A DNA stretch of 64,000 bases from Gari tellinella (GCA_922989275.2 OV277869.1:25182189-25246188); one strand, 5' to 3'. Positions 46,280-58,080 are shown, counted from the stretch's first letter. Numbers and translations are program-made. Notes: generated from the sequence alone by a model not told the origin.

Positions 46280-47295
46280 CAAAAGTTAACAACAGACGGA
46301 ATACAACGGACGATGTACACAGGGCGATCACAATAGCTTATTTTGGCACTTTTTCCACGTGAGCTACAAATTATTTAATAAAGACTTTTCATTGCTAGTC
46401 CTTAGGGTCGTGTTAAGGCCACACAATAATGCCACGATTTGTATCTTTTCTGTAAAATCCCTCCATACAAAAATCCATTGATGAAAGATGCATTTATTCA
46501 CACGTGAATTATTCTTTTAAAATCGGTTTTTATGTGGCATTTGGTATATGTTCTTCCATTTTTCACGCCAATGCAGAAGTAAAATTGTTTCAACGTACTT
46601 TTGAATTCTAAACAATATTCTAATTGTATTCGGATTTTTATCATCCGCGGAAACCAATGACACTAAATATTTTTAGCCATCGTCTTCTTGTTAACATGTT
46701 GGCTTTGGTAAAAGCTTGAATTTCTTAAATAACTCTCATTATAATTGAATAAAATGTCGATAAAATATAACATTAGCTCATGATGTTATCCCATTGTTGG
46801 TTATAAACATAAGAAAAGCATATGGCCTTCGTCATGATCATCCGAACGATTGTAAGGTATAGTGGAAATTTTATGCCATTTGAATTAAAGGGAATTTATC
46901 ATTTTTAAATTGCCTTTTTATCCAGTTTCCGGTTTATAGATTTGTCTAGACTTTTATAGTATGTTATTAACTTATGATTCAAGCTAAATATTAACAGCTT
47001 TTCGCCAACTCATTTCTGTTGCAATTTGTTTGAGGTTCAATTACATATTGACTGAACTAAATATCATTATATATCATATCTGGGTCTAGTTAACATTCTT
47101 GATTCCAGCCAGCTTTGGAAAAGATCTAGATCTCTTGGTTAAAGCCAAAAATTTGGTATAAACATTTATAGGAGAACTGTTAACTTGTGGGTAAAAACTG
47201 TCAACCAAGCGGACTCAAAGGTTGACAGCATTCTCAATATGGCAATTTTACTGTCTCCCTGTCAGACATGTAATATTTATATATAATTGAATAGT
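46280..47295. other. Stretch without recognised features
   Basis: AT-rich; nothing recognised. Confidence 0.4.
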
Positions 47296-47300
47296 ATATG

Positions 47301-47923
47301 TGTCACAGTGTGTAGGTTTATCATGACTTGTACGGTCTCGTTGTACAAGCGCGCTTTTATGGCGACGTGGTAGAGTGCATGACTGCGAACCTGGCGACCC
47401 GGGTGTAAACCCGATTCGGAGCGAGTGCTTCTTTATAAGAACACCCGGCTACATTTGGCGCCAAACGTGATTTCTGTGACTGTGTATGATCCGAGTTCGA
47501 CCCCCAGTGGTTCTCATACCTATTATAGATATTCGGGACGAATTTCAAGTTGTCGGGGGAGTATGTCACAGTGTGTAGGTTGTTGTTTTACTTTCTGGTC
47601 CTTTGGAATCATTGATTTCAGCGCATTTACAGTTGAAAGTTGAATTCCGCTTAAGCTGGTTCTAGGGGGCGTGAGCACTGTTGCATATTCTAGTATTGCT
47701 CATGAACAGACTCAATTAAACCGAGTCTGCAATTTTCAGTATTTGCTTTGTTTTCTGTGCTTTCAAAGGATCTCCCCTTATTCAGATTTATCATTACTTG
47801 TACGACCTTGCTGTACAGGCGCGCTTTTATGGCGACGTGGTAGAGTGCTTGACTGCGAACCTGGCGACCCGGAGTCAAAACCGGGTCACGGCAAGTGTTT
47901 CTTTATAAGAACACCCGGCTACA
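47301..47923 (+). mobile_element. Candidate TRIM (miniature LTR retrotransposon)
   Basis: Two direct repeats both start TGTCACAGTGTGTAGG and end ACACCCGGCTACA: 47301-47453 and 47564-47923. Immediately after the first is a primer-binding-like site, TGGCGCCAAACGTG (47456 on); immediately before the second is a purine tract, CGGGGGAGTA. The internal part is only about 110 bp and non-coding. LTR-PBS-PPT-LTR in 623 bp is the TRIM layout. The 5' repeat lacks about 205 bp that the 3' repeat has. Each repeat holds a tRNA-like stretch (TGGCGACGTGGTAGAGTGC). A matching 5-bp target duplication is not clear. Confidence 0.55.
47577..47785 (+). repeat. 205-bp dispersed block inside the 3' LTR
   Basis: The segment from TTTCTGGTCCTTTGG to GATCTCCCCTTATTCAGA is absent from the 5' LTR of the same element but present, inverted, at 51690-51885 inside the Ty3 remnant. 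Either the 5' LTR lost it and a fragment moved, or the block is itself mobile. No clear terminal inverted repeat is visible. Confidence 0.6.
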
Positions 47924-48522
47924 TATAAAATAATATATTATAATATTACAGTGTTCGACGTTGCAATATACGACATTGCAATATACGACACTGCAGTATC
48001 TTCCTCGCAATGTTCTCACACAGAAGGGAAGATGTTATTGTTTCTCGTAACTTGACCTTAATCGGGTGGCTACACAATGTCGGGTCGAAAATTTGCAAAT
48101 AAGCACGCAATGTCAGCTGAATGTATTTGCAAACAATAGGTAACTCGTTTCATTGTGAGGACGGTTTCTTATATTTGATAGTTTATTTGAAAAAAGCCCT
48201 TGCGTTTGAGTATTTCAAGACCTTCTAGACAGAATACGAAAATTTTACCGCTTTTTGCACAAATCTAGTTTTGTGATTTTACAGTTACTTTACTCAAGTT
48301 ACTACAGCCTGAAGACAATGGGGGCGAATCACACAAAATACCGGGATAATGTCTTAAAATTAAAATTTAGCGAAAGCGCAATGAATTATATAATTAGCAC
48401 CTTGAATTTCTTGAAAATATGTAATTTTTGTTTGGCAACGAATTTGGTCACCTGGGGTCTGTTTTGCTTCAAACTGTTTGCAATGGACATAAGGAATTTA
48501 AGCACAAATGTTTTGATGGAGG

Positions 48523-48736
48523 TTAACCCTTAGCCCGCCAAATAAATTGTCGTCTGCTATATTTCTCGTCTGCTTCAAGTTTCAAAGTGCTTCAAAGTTG
48601 CTCAAAATTGCTGAAAATGTTGTCCGAGTGTCAAACAGCTTGGATCCGGATGAGACGCCGAGTTACTCGGCGTCTCATCCGGATCCAAGCTGTTTGCATA
48701 TGGAGCTATAGTCGTGAGTGGCAGGCTAAGGGTTAA
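48523..48736. mobile_element. TTAA MITE with GACGCCG hairpin
   Basis: TTAACCCTTAGCCCGCC...GGCAGGCTAAGGGTTAA. Hairpin GTCAAACAGCTTGGATCCGG, ATGAGACGCCGAG and complement. It combines piggyBac-like ends with the hairpin class also carried by TA-flanked families. Confidence 0.85.
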
Positions 48737-48949
48737 GTGTCTTCTCTACTGTAGCAGTGTGTTCTGGATACAAGGTATAAGTTTGTAACACCACATGTCA
48801 CTATAGCATTGTAAACTGGAAACAAGGTACAGCATATTTCTCTAGCTTATCAACCAAATACTTAGACATTTTATGTGGTTGCTTATGTAAAGATAAAGCA
48901 TTAATGACGGTGTTTACAGTGATGAACATGCACCAGATGGATTTGATTT

Positions 48950-49203
48950 GTTATGATTTTACGTCGCTTTTAACAGTATTTCAGTCATATCGCGACGTCC
49001 AGCTAATTACAGGTAGAGGAAGACACAACAAGCCCTTTATGCACTGTTTCAGACACTTATCGACAACTGGGTAGAACCATCGACCTTCCTCAAGCCAGCT
49101 GAAAGGCTTCCCCGAACGGCCCTACTGGGATTCGAACTCACAGCGGTGAGGAGCTTAGTGATGTAAGTCATAGTGACTAAACCACAAGACCACGGAGGCC
49201 CCT
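48950..49203 (-). repeat. tRNA-derived SINE, minus strand
   Basis: On the minus strand GGCCTCCGTGGTCTTGTGGT (A-box region) and GTGAGTTCGAATCCC (B box) are followed by a conserved body (AGGTCGATGGTTCTACCCAG) and a tail TTAAAAGCGACGTAAAATC. Length about 250 bp and head-body-tail order are those of a full SINE. Confidence 0.75.
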
Positions 49204-49204
49204 G

Positions 49205-50085
49205 CACCAAATGGAGTGGTTTCTATATCCTAACAGATGATAGCTTAAATTCTTTTAAGGAGCACTCTGCTTTACTTTTAACTTTGCTTTTAACAACCAC
49301 CTGTCTGTAAAAGGTTTAACAAGTTATATCATAAAATGATTAAAAGGCAATTTATTTAGTTAAATTCAGTGGCTTGTATTATTATATCCCAACTGCTAGA
49401 TGTGGAATCACGCATGTTCGTCTCTCCGCTCTCACGTGTGGATACATGTGTTGCTACAAATCATATCACTGAAAACAACATTTACTAAGCCATCTCTTGT
49501 GATATTAATCTGGCTTTCTGTTTTACCTTTGACCTGCATTGTGCAATGCTGTTATGAAAGACTAAGTAAGCAGTATGGTGGTTGATTTAAGAAATAATAA
49601 ATTCATACCGGTATTTTATCGTGGCAATAAAACACGGGTAGGAGTTAAGATGCGTAGTAATTAAATGACGAGGCCGAAGGTTCACTAACCAATTGCCAAA
49701 AAATGTAAGGTTTAACGAGAGTTAATTCCCCTGCTTGCCAATTATTTGTTTTCCGCCTAACTGTATAAATCGATTATGTATATGCTTAAATAGTTTTTTA
49801 TAAAAATGCATACATATTATAATGGTAGGAAACAAAAGACAAACAATTAAACAGAGAACACTTTTATGCATGTTCAAAACTTTTTATCCGGAACAGCGTT
49901 CTCCGCCGATTCCCGGGGACGACGATCACTAGCGTTCACACAACTATCTTCAGGCACTATCCAAGCTACCAAGGGGGACCAACGTTTCATCAAACGTCAG
50001 AAAACGTTGACCAGAACGTCAAGGTGTGACGGTCCCATTAATGATAAATTCTGACGCGGTAAGTTGCACGCGACGTATGAACCTG
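49205..50085. other. Stretch without recognised genes
   Basis: Only a hairpin-family remnant (49230-49300, TTTACTTTTAACTTTGC) was noticed. Confidence 0.4.
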
Positions 50086-50089
50086 TCCT

Positions 50090-50332
50090 GGGGCCCGTTT
50101 CATAAAACTTCTTACGACAACTGTTGTCGTAAGTCAAAACTTTAAAATACATTTAATCTCTGATTTCTCTATCGAATCCTGTCTTGTGACATCTTTTTGG
50201 AATCGTCTTTTCAAGACGATTCCAAAAAGATGTCACCAGACAGAATTAGATGGAGAAATAAATACTTATTGAGAGTTTTATAATCTGACTTACGACAACA
50301 TTTATCGTACGAAGTTTTATGAAACGGGCCCC
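50090..50332. mobile_element. GGGCCCGTTTCATAAA MITE, best copy
   Basis: GGGGCCCGTTTCATAAAACT...AAGTTTTATGAAACGGGCCC. Hairpin GTGACATCTTTTTGGAATCG, TCTTTTCAAGACGATTCC and complement. Possible CCTG flank repeat. Confidence 0.9.
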
Positions 50333-50784
50333 TGGGGTTGTGAAGGAACGCGCTGACACTCAGACCTAGATCTGTCAGCTACCCGCCCAGTTTGCCTTTG
50401 ACATCTATTAAGACGGTGTTTAGTGCAAACATAGCTATCAAAATGTATGTTAACCTGTATTTGACTTTGATCTGGAATAAGCATCGCAAGTGTTTGACCC
50501 CTCTGAACCTCTGTCAGTCATAGTGGAAAATGGAGTGTCTGTATGAAGGCGATCAAATGGTATGATGCGCTGTGAAGCTTACTGTCACAACCCTGTTTGT
50601 ACGGGGTTTTGTGTTTTGTGCTCATATTGGAAGATAGCGTTTTGCAATCCCATTTATGTGACTTTGGAGATTGAAATCGATCGATGCAATGTAATATAGA
50701 GAGTGACTTAACCGAATTTCATTGATTTTTAACAATGCGTTGGCAAAATATTACAAACATTGTTACCCACTGTTTAGAGACCAG

Positions 50785-51026
50785 GTGCCCGTTTTACTAA
50801 ACAACTTACGCAAATTATTTGCGTAAGTTAAACTTTTAAATTTTAATTTATATTTTTTATTATCACTTGCTACAAACAGCAAATAGCCAGATCAGAGGAC
50901 GCGCTTTTAGCGCGTCATCTGATCTGGCTATTTGCTGTTTGCAAACGTTTATGATCGAAGACTAAGATTTAAACGATTTTGACTTACGCAAAATTTTTTC
51001 GTAAGTTGTTTAGTAAAACGGGCCCC
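50785..51026. mobile_element. GGGGCCCGTTTTACTAAA MITE in the Ty3 remnant
   Basis: GTGCCCGTTTTACTAAACAA...GTTTAGTAAAACGGGCCCC. Hairpin ACAAACAGCAAATAGCCAGA, TCAGAGGACGCGC and complement. Splits the integrase upstream of the MPGV motif. Confidence 0.88.
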
Positions 51027-51358
51027 TGTTTTATATGCCCGGAGTAGGTTCGGACATTGTACATAGGGTTACCAATTGTGAAAGATGTATCAGAAGAAAT
51101 TAACAGTGGTCAAAGAACCCTGGTGAATGCTGACAGCCAATACCCATTAGATCATGTGTGTATGGACTATTTAAGAGTGAAACCATCGAAGGGAAAATAG
51201 GGAACATTCTGATAATCACGGATCAGTATACACATTTTTTAAAAAGCAGTTCCAACAAAATTCAAACAGCTGAAGTAGTCGCCGATACACTATACAAACA
51301 TTTCTTTCTTCAAATCGGAATACCAACGCGACGTCATTTGGATCAAGGCGCGATTTTG

Positions 51359-51608
51359 TAACCCTTTACCTGATAGCCTATTTCTAGTACTTAAGATAGG
51401 TGACTACTTAAAGCAGGTTGAAAGTAAAGCAGAATGCGCCTGAGGGCGCATTCTGCTTTACTTTCTGCCTGCTTTAAGCTATCATGTGCTATAATATAGA
51501 AAATATTCCCTAAAATATATATTCATGACTGATTAAATTGGAACTATTTTCTTCAGCGGATGAAAACATCATATGCGCTAAAAGGCCATTCTATTGGGGA
51601 AAGGGAAC
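51359..51608. mobile_element. piggyBac-like MITE in the integrase core
   Basis: TAACCCTTTACCTGATAGCC...TGGGGAAAGGG. Hairpin GCAGGTTGAAAGTAAAGCAG. It interrupts the core right after the DQGA motif. Confidence 0.85.
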
Positions 51609-51689
51609 CATCAGCAAACTTTGTGAACTTATGAACGTACGGAAATTTAGAACCACACCATACCATCAACAGGGAAACGCTGGATAAAT

Positions 51690-51885
51690 CTGATAAGGGG
51701 AGATCCTTTGAAAGCACAGAAAGCAAAGCAAATACTGAAAATTGCAGACTCGGTTTAATTGAGTCTGTTCATGAGCAATACTGAAATATGCAACAGTGCT
51801 CACGCCCCCTAGCACCGGCTTAAGCGGAACTCAACTTTCAACTTTAAATGCGCTGAAATCAATGATTCCAAAGGACCAGAAATTA
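51690..51885 (-). repeat. Inverted copy of the 205-bp block within the Ty3 remnant
   Basis: The minus strand matches 47590-47780 nearly base for base, including GGGGGCGTGAGCACTGTTGC and GAACAGACTCAATTAAACCG. It splits the integrase between the TTPYHQQGNAG motif and the following frame near 51910. Confidence 0.75.
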
Positions 51886-52241
51886 TAACAATACTGAGAA
51901 TGAAGTACAAGTTCGCTATAATAGAACACTTCTAAGCATGTTAAGAACCTTAGAGGAAGATCAAAAGAGTAATTGGAGAAAGGAGGTTAACTTTTTAGTG
52001 TATGTTTACAACTGCACACCGTATGAAACAAAAACATATTACTTTTTGAACTCCTTTTTCAGAAGAAAGTCCATACTCCTAATTTATACACACTTGAAGA
52101 TGCTAGAGAAAGTATAAAGAAATCTCACGATTCCTATTTACAAGACCTAAAGAAGAAACATCATGGCAGAAAAACCAAAATAATTCCAGTGACAATTGGA
52201 GATAAAGTACTTGTTAAGAGAGTGTCATTTGAAGGAAAGTA

Positions 52242-52555
52242 CAGTGAAACCCCTCGAAACCGGAACCTCTAAACACCGGAATTCTCTCTAAACCGGACAA
52301 AAACGTTGATCCCGTTTTAAACTCTTCTTTTCACGTCTTTGGTTTATATATACACGGTAGAAAATAGTTCCACTTTATACATTCTGGCAGAAGATAAGGC
52401 GCATTCTGCTTTTAACCTGCTTCAAGCGGTCAGCTATCTTCCATACTAGAAACATTCTATGGGCTAATGGGTTAATACCCCTCTAAACCGGAAACCCCTC
52501 TAAACCGGACATTTATTTTGTCCCCACACATGTCCGGTTTAGAGGGGTTTCACTG
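52242..52555. mobile_element. TA-MITE (CAGTGAAACCCCTC family) with nested fragment
   Basis: CAGTGAAACCCCTCGAAACC...GGTTTAGAGGGGTTTCACTG between TA dinucleotides. A partial piggyBac-like MITE (about 52350-52475) is nested inside. Inserted directly after the codons for VSFEGK of the integrase tail. Confidence 0.85.
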
Positions 52556-53118
52556 TACAAGATTCAGGACAATTTTTAGACTGATACCTATGTTATCATA
52601 GATCAGCCAAGGCCAGACATACCCGTGTAAAATGGACGCCCATTTTCCAGATAAAGAAGCAAAATTTTAAGATTTTAAGATTGAAGCATTACATGCTTTA
52701 ATTAAGCCAGGCGTGTTAAATTAAGTTGACAGTAACAAAGATCATTATAGTCTATGTTAAGGTAAGTATTTTATAGTATTCTTAGTTGAAATTAGTTGTA
52801 ATGTAAAAGTTACCATGTCTGTATTATGTAATGGATTCTACACTTTCACATTATATTGCTAATAAGTATAAACTTGTCATGTCACATTTCTTTGGGCAAG
52901 GGTAGGAAATATATCAAGAAACAATTTCAAAATAATACAATGAAGTTTGTATATATATATACATTGGCGAAACATGTTTGTTAGTAGATTATTATTATTA
53001 TTATTATTATTATTATACCAGATTTATATAGCGCTCTTTTCACACAGGGAGTGTGCGTTCAAAAGCGCTTTACATGAAATAACACATATGTACCTATAAA
53101 TCGTGAAAAGACAAAATA

Positions 53119-53375
53119 ACTACAATTAGATCTGAAATAAAACATGAATAAACATATAAAAGACAGTCCCCCAAAACGGCGATCACATTACCCCCATCAA
53201 TCAGCAATGAACCGACCGGCTAAGTATTGCCGACTGATATAAAACACAAATAACTATAATTAGATCTAAAATAAATAAGAATAAACATACAAAAGACAGC
53301 CCCCAAAACGGCAATCACACTACCCCCATCAATCAGCAATGAACCAACCGGCTAAAGATTGCCGACCAATAGAAA
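53119..53375. repeat. Tandem duplication in the LINE 3' UTR
   Basis: Two adjacent units of about 128 bp both run from an AATTAGATCT-like start through CCCCATCAATCAGCAATGAA to GATTGCCGAC. The LINE copy at 30.8-31.1 kb does not show the doubling. Divergence is low, so the duplication is fairly young. Confidence 0.7.
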
Positions 53376-53934
53376 TAATAGCAGAGCGCCCAATGCAGGC
53401 CATCTAATGTAACATAACTATGAATAATAGCATGCGACCATAACTAAAAACTCTATAGAAGATCAATAACATTATTAAAAATGGTGAAAGCTGTCCACGA
53501 ATTGTACCACAGACCACGCCAGCTGGTTTCAAAAGAGATCAGAGTTGTATCCCTACCATCAAAGATCCACCAGACAGGCATTGGTCAACAGTACAACCCC
53601 AGAACTAAAAATTAGACCCATAACATATACAGAATGAACACAGCCCTAGGGTAGCAGTCATCTACCCTCTCCACCCCACACCCGCGGGACCTACATGTTC
53701 CATGGCTGAAATTACACCCTTACTTTATAAAACATCAAGATAAGAAGCTGTCCTTGAATTATACCGCAAACCCCAAGCCAGTCGGTTTCAAAGAGATCAG
53801 GGGCAATCCCTACCATCAAGATCCACCGAACAGGCATGGGCAAACAGTACAATTCCAGAACTCCCATTTAGACCCACAATATCTACAGCAAGAACATGGC
53901 CCGGAGGTAGCAGTCATCCATTTCCTAATGTGTT

Positions 53935-54470
53935 CTAATAATAAATATTAAAGAAGTGTGTTTTCAGACGTTTTTTGAAGACTGCAACTGAGCTCGCATC
54001 TCTGATGTCTGATGGTAGAGAGTTCCAGAGCTTTGGGGCTGCATGCATGAAACTTCTATCTCCAAACTTCACTAAACGACTTCTCGGCACAACCAGCGAT
54101 ACTGATTTACTCGCAGACCGCAACTCTCTTCGAGGTCTATACACGTCCAGCATACTAACAATGTACCTTGGAGAATCATTGAACATGGCTTTGTATGTGA
54201 GTGTCAGAATTTTGAATTCAACTCTGTGTTGAACTGGAAGCCAGTGAAGCTCCATCAAGACTGGAGTGATGTGATTGTACCGAGGAGTCCTGGTAATGAT
54301 GCGGGCTGCTGTATTTTGCACACGCTGTAGTTTTCGTAGTGAGTTTTGGGGAATCCCATATAGCAGTGAGTTGCAGTAGTCAATGTTTGATGTGACCAGA
54401 GAATTGACCAAAGTCGTTGTAGCTTCTGGAGAAAGGTACTGTCTAATATGACCTATTTGCCGCAGATTAT
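53935..54470 (-). pseudogene. LINE reverse transcriptase C-terminal fragment
   Basis: About 178 residues remain open. They include LVTSNIDYCNSLLYGIP, LQRVQNTAARIITRTPR, LMELHWLPVQHRVEFKI, YRPRRELRSAS and AAPKLWNSLP..IR, ending FKKRLKTHFFNIYY-stop. These are the hallmark C-terminal motifs of CR1/L2/Rex-type non-LTR polyproteins, after the catalytic palm, which is missing. Reading continues upstream of the first internal ATG (54411) as LRQIGHIRQYLSPEATTTLV, so the break is a 5' truncation near 54470. It cannot be autonomous. Confidence 0.85.
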
Positions 54471-54479
54471 CACATTAAA

Positions 54480-55150
54480 ACTTACATATCAAGGCATGTG
54501 AAGTCATTTATTTAATTTTTCATATATATTTATATTAAAAATGCATGAATATTAATTTGCAATTTTTGTATAAGAAAGTAAAACATAGGTATGATATTTA
54601 GAGTTAAAATGCCTGAAGCTATTATGTCTTTTGACATTATACAAGGACAAAAGACTGTTGACATATACATTTACAGCGGGCGGAAACTTGGTTTTGGTGG
54701 AATGTTTGTTTTGAATTGTGTTGGTCAATGACTGATCGTCATTTTAGAAAGAGGGGAAGTATATGATCATGTTGTGTTTTTTGGTCATTTCGGTAGTTTT
54801 ATCATCTCAATAATTTTAACCAAAGTTTGATAGTTTATTAGCTCGTTGACGCCGTTCCGCACGGTTTTCAGTTGTCAGATAATTATTGAAAAGAAACATC
54901 TCCGAAGAAATTACATTTCAACTATTTTAGTACATTCATAAAGTCAAATAAAGATTTGTATCGTTACTTTTAATTAGCAACGAATTGACACAGCTTGTAA
55001 TGAGATTCTGCTCTATTGTTTTTGACGCGTAGTGAAGATATTTCACTCCGACTTGTCTGTAGCGGCATGTATTTTCGTGAATCGAAAAGGCAGCAATTGT
55101 CATTTCTGTATCTTCTGTTTATAATATTTAACTATTATTACTTGCAGTTT
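54480..55150. other. Stretch without recognised features
   Basis: AT-rich; nothing recognised. Confidence 0.4.
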
Positions 55151-55157
55151 AAGCATC

Positions 55158-55407
55158 TACAGTGGATAATCTGTTATTCTTTCCCGTTTAAACGCAAACG
55201 TACGCAAACGCAAAGCAATAAAACGTAGAAAAGAACAACTTTTTGACAATTCTTATAATTCTTGTTTATCTTGGTGGCAAACAGTTTGGAGCCTGATCAG
55301 ACGCCGGGTAACCCGGCGTCTGATCTGGCTCCATACTGTTTGCACTGCAAATAATAGTTTTAGCGTAAACGCGTTTATTGGGAAAGAATAACAGATTCTC
55401 CACTGTA
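55158..55407. mobile_element. TA-MITE (CAGTGGAGAATCTG family)
   Basis: TACAGTGGATAATCTGTTAT...ATAACAGATTCTCCACTGTA with the GGAGCCTGATCAGACGCC hairpin. Confidence 0.92.
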
Positions 55408-55409
55408 CA

Positions 55410-56415
55410 ATGAGTTGGCAGAGTTGTTGAGAAGAGGAATCTGCGTTTAGATCCTACAACTAGTAAGTTGGTGGAGTATTGTGTATTTGTTGATAAGTTT
55501 GTACTGTAAAGCTCATTACCAAACCTGTATTTAGGAAGCAATTTATGTTATTATGTTACATTAACATAACAGAACAGCATGTTCTGGAATATTTTTCTAT
55601 TGGCAACCACATAAATTTACTTTTTTTACCTTTATAAGTGTTCATGCACTTTTTCATACGGAATAGTAAGGCGGTTATATACATGTTGTTGTTATTATCA
55701 TGTTGCATGTTTGATATTCATGCCAGCAGGATATAGGTTTTTTTGGCATGCTTTCTCATGTATTTGTTTACTTTCAGATTACAGTTGGTTGTCAACTGGC
55801 GGTTGGGTTGTATTGTACTTTACCTATCATCATCCCATATCCATTATCATCATTGAATTTGCATGTAACATCAGGAATGAGGAGTCAACCTACTTCAGAC
55901 TTCGCCTTGTTGTAATGGACCCAAAGTGCTAGGCTACAAATGTTTTGATTTATCAAATCAGTCTTTAGAAAATAATAAAATCCAGGCTTGTCGAGGTGTT
56001 ATATCCTTTTCTAAAAGACGAGGTTTATAAATGAAATAAATGATTTACTCGAATGTTATATTCTATTGATTTATAAATACTCATCCAAGTGAATAAACAT
56101 TCACAAACTAGTATTCCGATTTATTCAGAATGAATCTAGAGAAAAATATTCCATGTCCCTTCTCATCTATAGCAACTCGATTGCCGACAGAAATATCGTT
56201 TTACGCCATAATTGTTAACAAACTATGACAGCATGTAGGGATACGCTAGAATACTCATTTCTATAGTTGAACTACTGGATATATACGAGAAATAAACAAT
56301 GACTGTATTTTTCACCGCTCGAACCGTAGGGTATGTTATAAACGAGACTTCACAAAAAGACAATACAATAAAATGAAGATAAACCAATTTTATAAAAGTT
56401 AAACAATGCATTTAA
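55410..56415. other. Stretch without supported genes
   Basis: A T-rich tract and AG precede an open frame at about 55780-55932, but it has no similarity or partner exon, so it is not called. Confidence 0.4.
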
Positions 56416-56419
56416 TATG

Positions 56420-56550
56420 ATAAGTAACCTGTTTAGAGCCAAGTCAGACACCAGGTTACCCGGTGTCTGATCAGGCTCCAAATGATTTGCAACAGAAAAA
56501 AAAAATCATAAACGCGTTTATTGTGAAAGAACAAAGTCTTTTTCACTGGA
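56420..56550. mobile_element. CAGTGGAGAA-family fragment
   Basis: GAGCCAAGTCAGACACCAGG, TTACCCGGTGTCTGATCAGG and AAACGCGTTTATTGTGAAAG; the left half is missing. Confidence 0.6.
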
Positions 56551-56681
56551 TATTTATTTATCATTTCAATAGTTACCGGACCTTGTAGACACATAATAAA
56601 GAACGATCACCTGTTGCGTGTTCAGTTAGCACTGTTTGCTGTTAAGGTTAGCAGTGTGTGCCCCGTGTGCAGCATGTAGAG

Positions 56682-56913
56682 TACAATAGAGAAAATGTTC
56701 TTTCCAAATAATCCCGGTTACGCTTAAACTCTTTTTTCATTGCAAACAGTTTGGGGCCAGATCAGAAACCGGGTAACCCGGTGTCTGATCAGGTTCTAAA
56801 CTGTTTTCCACTCAGATTAAAACTGGTAGTATGAATGGTCAAATGTGTAATTTTCTATATTTCATTTTAATGCGTTTGCGTTTAAATGGAAGGATAACTT
56901 TTTCTCCACTGTA
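56682..56913. mobile_element. CAGTGGAGAA-family MITE, diverged
   Basis: TACAATAGAGAAAATGTTCT...AACTTTTTCTCCACTGTA with the hairpin GCAAACAGTTTGGGGCCAGA. Confidence 0.75.
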
Positions 56914-57076
56914 TTTCGGACCGGTAGCCAACTCGCAATTGATGGTCATCGACGGCAATCGGTTTCTTTACTGAACTAACCACAGTGCAGTTGTTTATTG
57001 GTTCCATTTCAGTTCATAATATAGTTTCAAATGCAATTTATTATGCCGTATACTGACAAAGAATTGGCATACCTAT

Positions 57077-57200
57077 TTGTTTTTAAAGATAACACTCATA
57101 TTTGTTTGTAAAGATAACACACATATGTGTATGTAAAGATAACACTCATATTTGTTTGTAAAGATAACACACATATTAGTTTGTAAAGATAACATTCATA
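57077..57200. repeat. Minisatellite, about 29-bp unit, five copies
   Basis: Repeats of TTTGTTTGTAAAGATAACAC with CTCATA or ACATA endings. Confidence 0.85.
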
Positions 57201-57224
57201 AACGTCTCATAAAGTATTTCCAAA

Positions 57225-58080
57225 AAATTTGAATCCTGATCAGACGCCGTGAAATGCGGCGTCTGATCAGACTCAAAATAGTTTGACACTCGTTTGGTAC
57301 GTCATAAATCATACTACATTGAGGACTTTGAAACTATTTTGCAAACGACACTATTGAAGCAGACGAAAATTAAGCGGTGAAGGGGTAAAAACATTTGGAT
57401 AATGTGACGCCGAAATGTTTATCCGCACATTGTGAAAGTCTTTATCACATAAGTATTGAAACAAAAATGTCAAACTTATTGTAAAAATTACAGTCATGTA
57501 CAACGAACATTACTGTATCTAAAGGTGGTGATGTTATAAAATCGCATGGATGCCAAAAGTCTTGTCCTATGCAAACAACATAGACCCAGATCAGAAGGCT
57601 CTGACTATCGTCTACACTGTTTGTCATTTTACAATACATTGTAAAAATACCATCCTAAAATGTCAAAATTGGACTATATTAAATTTTACTTTGGAATTGT
57701 CTAGTTGAACTTTAAGCGAAAGGGCTAATGCATGGTAAATATATATTTCACAGCTCTACCTCACTTCAAAACACCTTTAAAAGAACTCGATCGATAAATG
57801 CAAGAACTCTCTCAATACATGGAAAAAGGATAGCAAAATCTTTAAAATGCATGCTGTTTTAACCGGTTCACAGCTAATGTCGTCAAAAGGCGTGTTTTCA
57901 GTCTGTTTGTATCCTGATAAGACGCCACGTGACACGGCGCCTGATCAATATCCACACATTTTACTTTGGTTTCAAAATTTTGTCAGTCATGCTGCCTTAA
58001 GTCTTACTTCGACAAAATCTTGCCGACAACAGTATTGAAGCAAAAGACAAAATTGCGGTGTAGGGGTAAAAACCCACATT
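57225..58080. repeat. Decayed hairpin MITE remnants
   Basis: 57230-57300 has CCTGATCAGACGCCGTG and complement. 57570-57730 has CAAACAACATAGACCCAGAT. 57890-57960 has TCCTGATAAGACGCCACG. All belong to the CAAACAG/GACGCC hairpin class; borders are lost. Confidence 0.6.

Larger units (their letters stand above)
50755..52680 (+). pseudogene. Ty3-type integrase remnant broken by four insertions
   Basis: Pieces in order: a zinc-finger part near 51030-51100 (MPGV then NCERCIRR, the CxxC of HHCC); the catalytic core near 51150-51358 (HVCMDYL, then ILIITDQYTHF, then a DQGA block with the second Asp); ISKLCELMNVRKFRTTPYH near 51610-51670; FLVYVYNCTP near 51990; and a C-terminal GDKVLVKRVSFEGK near 52200-52240, continuing after 52558. 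These are the DDE core and tail of a Metaviridae-type integrase. It is interrupted by MITEs at 50785-51026 and 51359-51608, a block at 51690-51885, and a MITE at 52242-52555. Internal frameshifts (for example near 51190) and stops exist. No LTRs were recognised. Confidence 0.8.
52989..54470 (-). mobile_element. 5'-truncated CR1/L2-like LINE, minus strand
   Basis: The C-terminal part of the reverse transcriptase polyprotein (53935-54470) is followed on the minus strand by a 3' UTR ending in AGCGCTATATAAATCTGG and a (TAA)n tail (52989-53017). A microsatellite-like tail with 5' truncation is typical of CR1/L2-group LINEs. A copy of the same 3' UTR lies at 30339-31145. Confidence 0.8.

Noticed and set aside
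53975..54232. 85-codon open frame on the plus strand
   Set aside because: Antisense of the LINE reverse transcriptase fragment.
55780..55932. Possible terminal exon after TTTACTTTCAG
   Set aside because: Good acceptor and an open frame to a stop, but no similarity, no partner exon and AT-driven composition.
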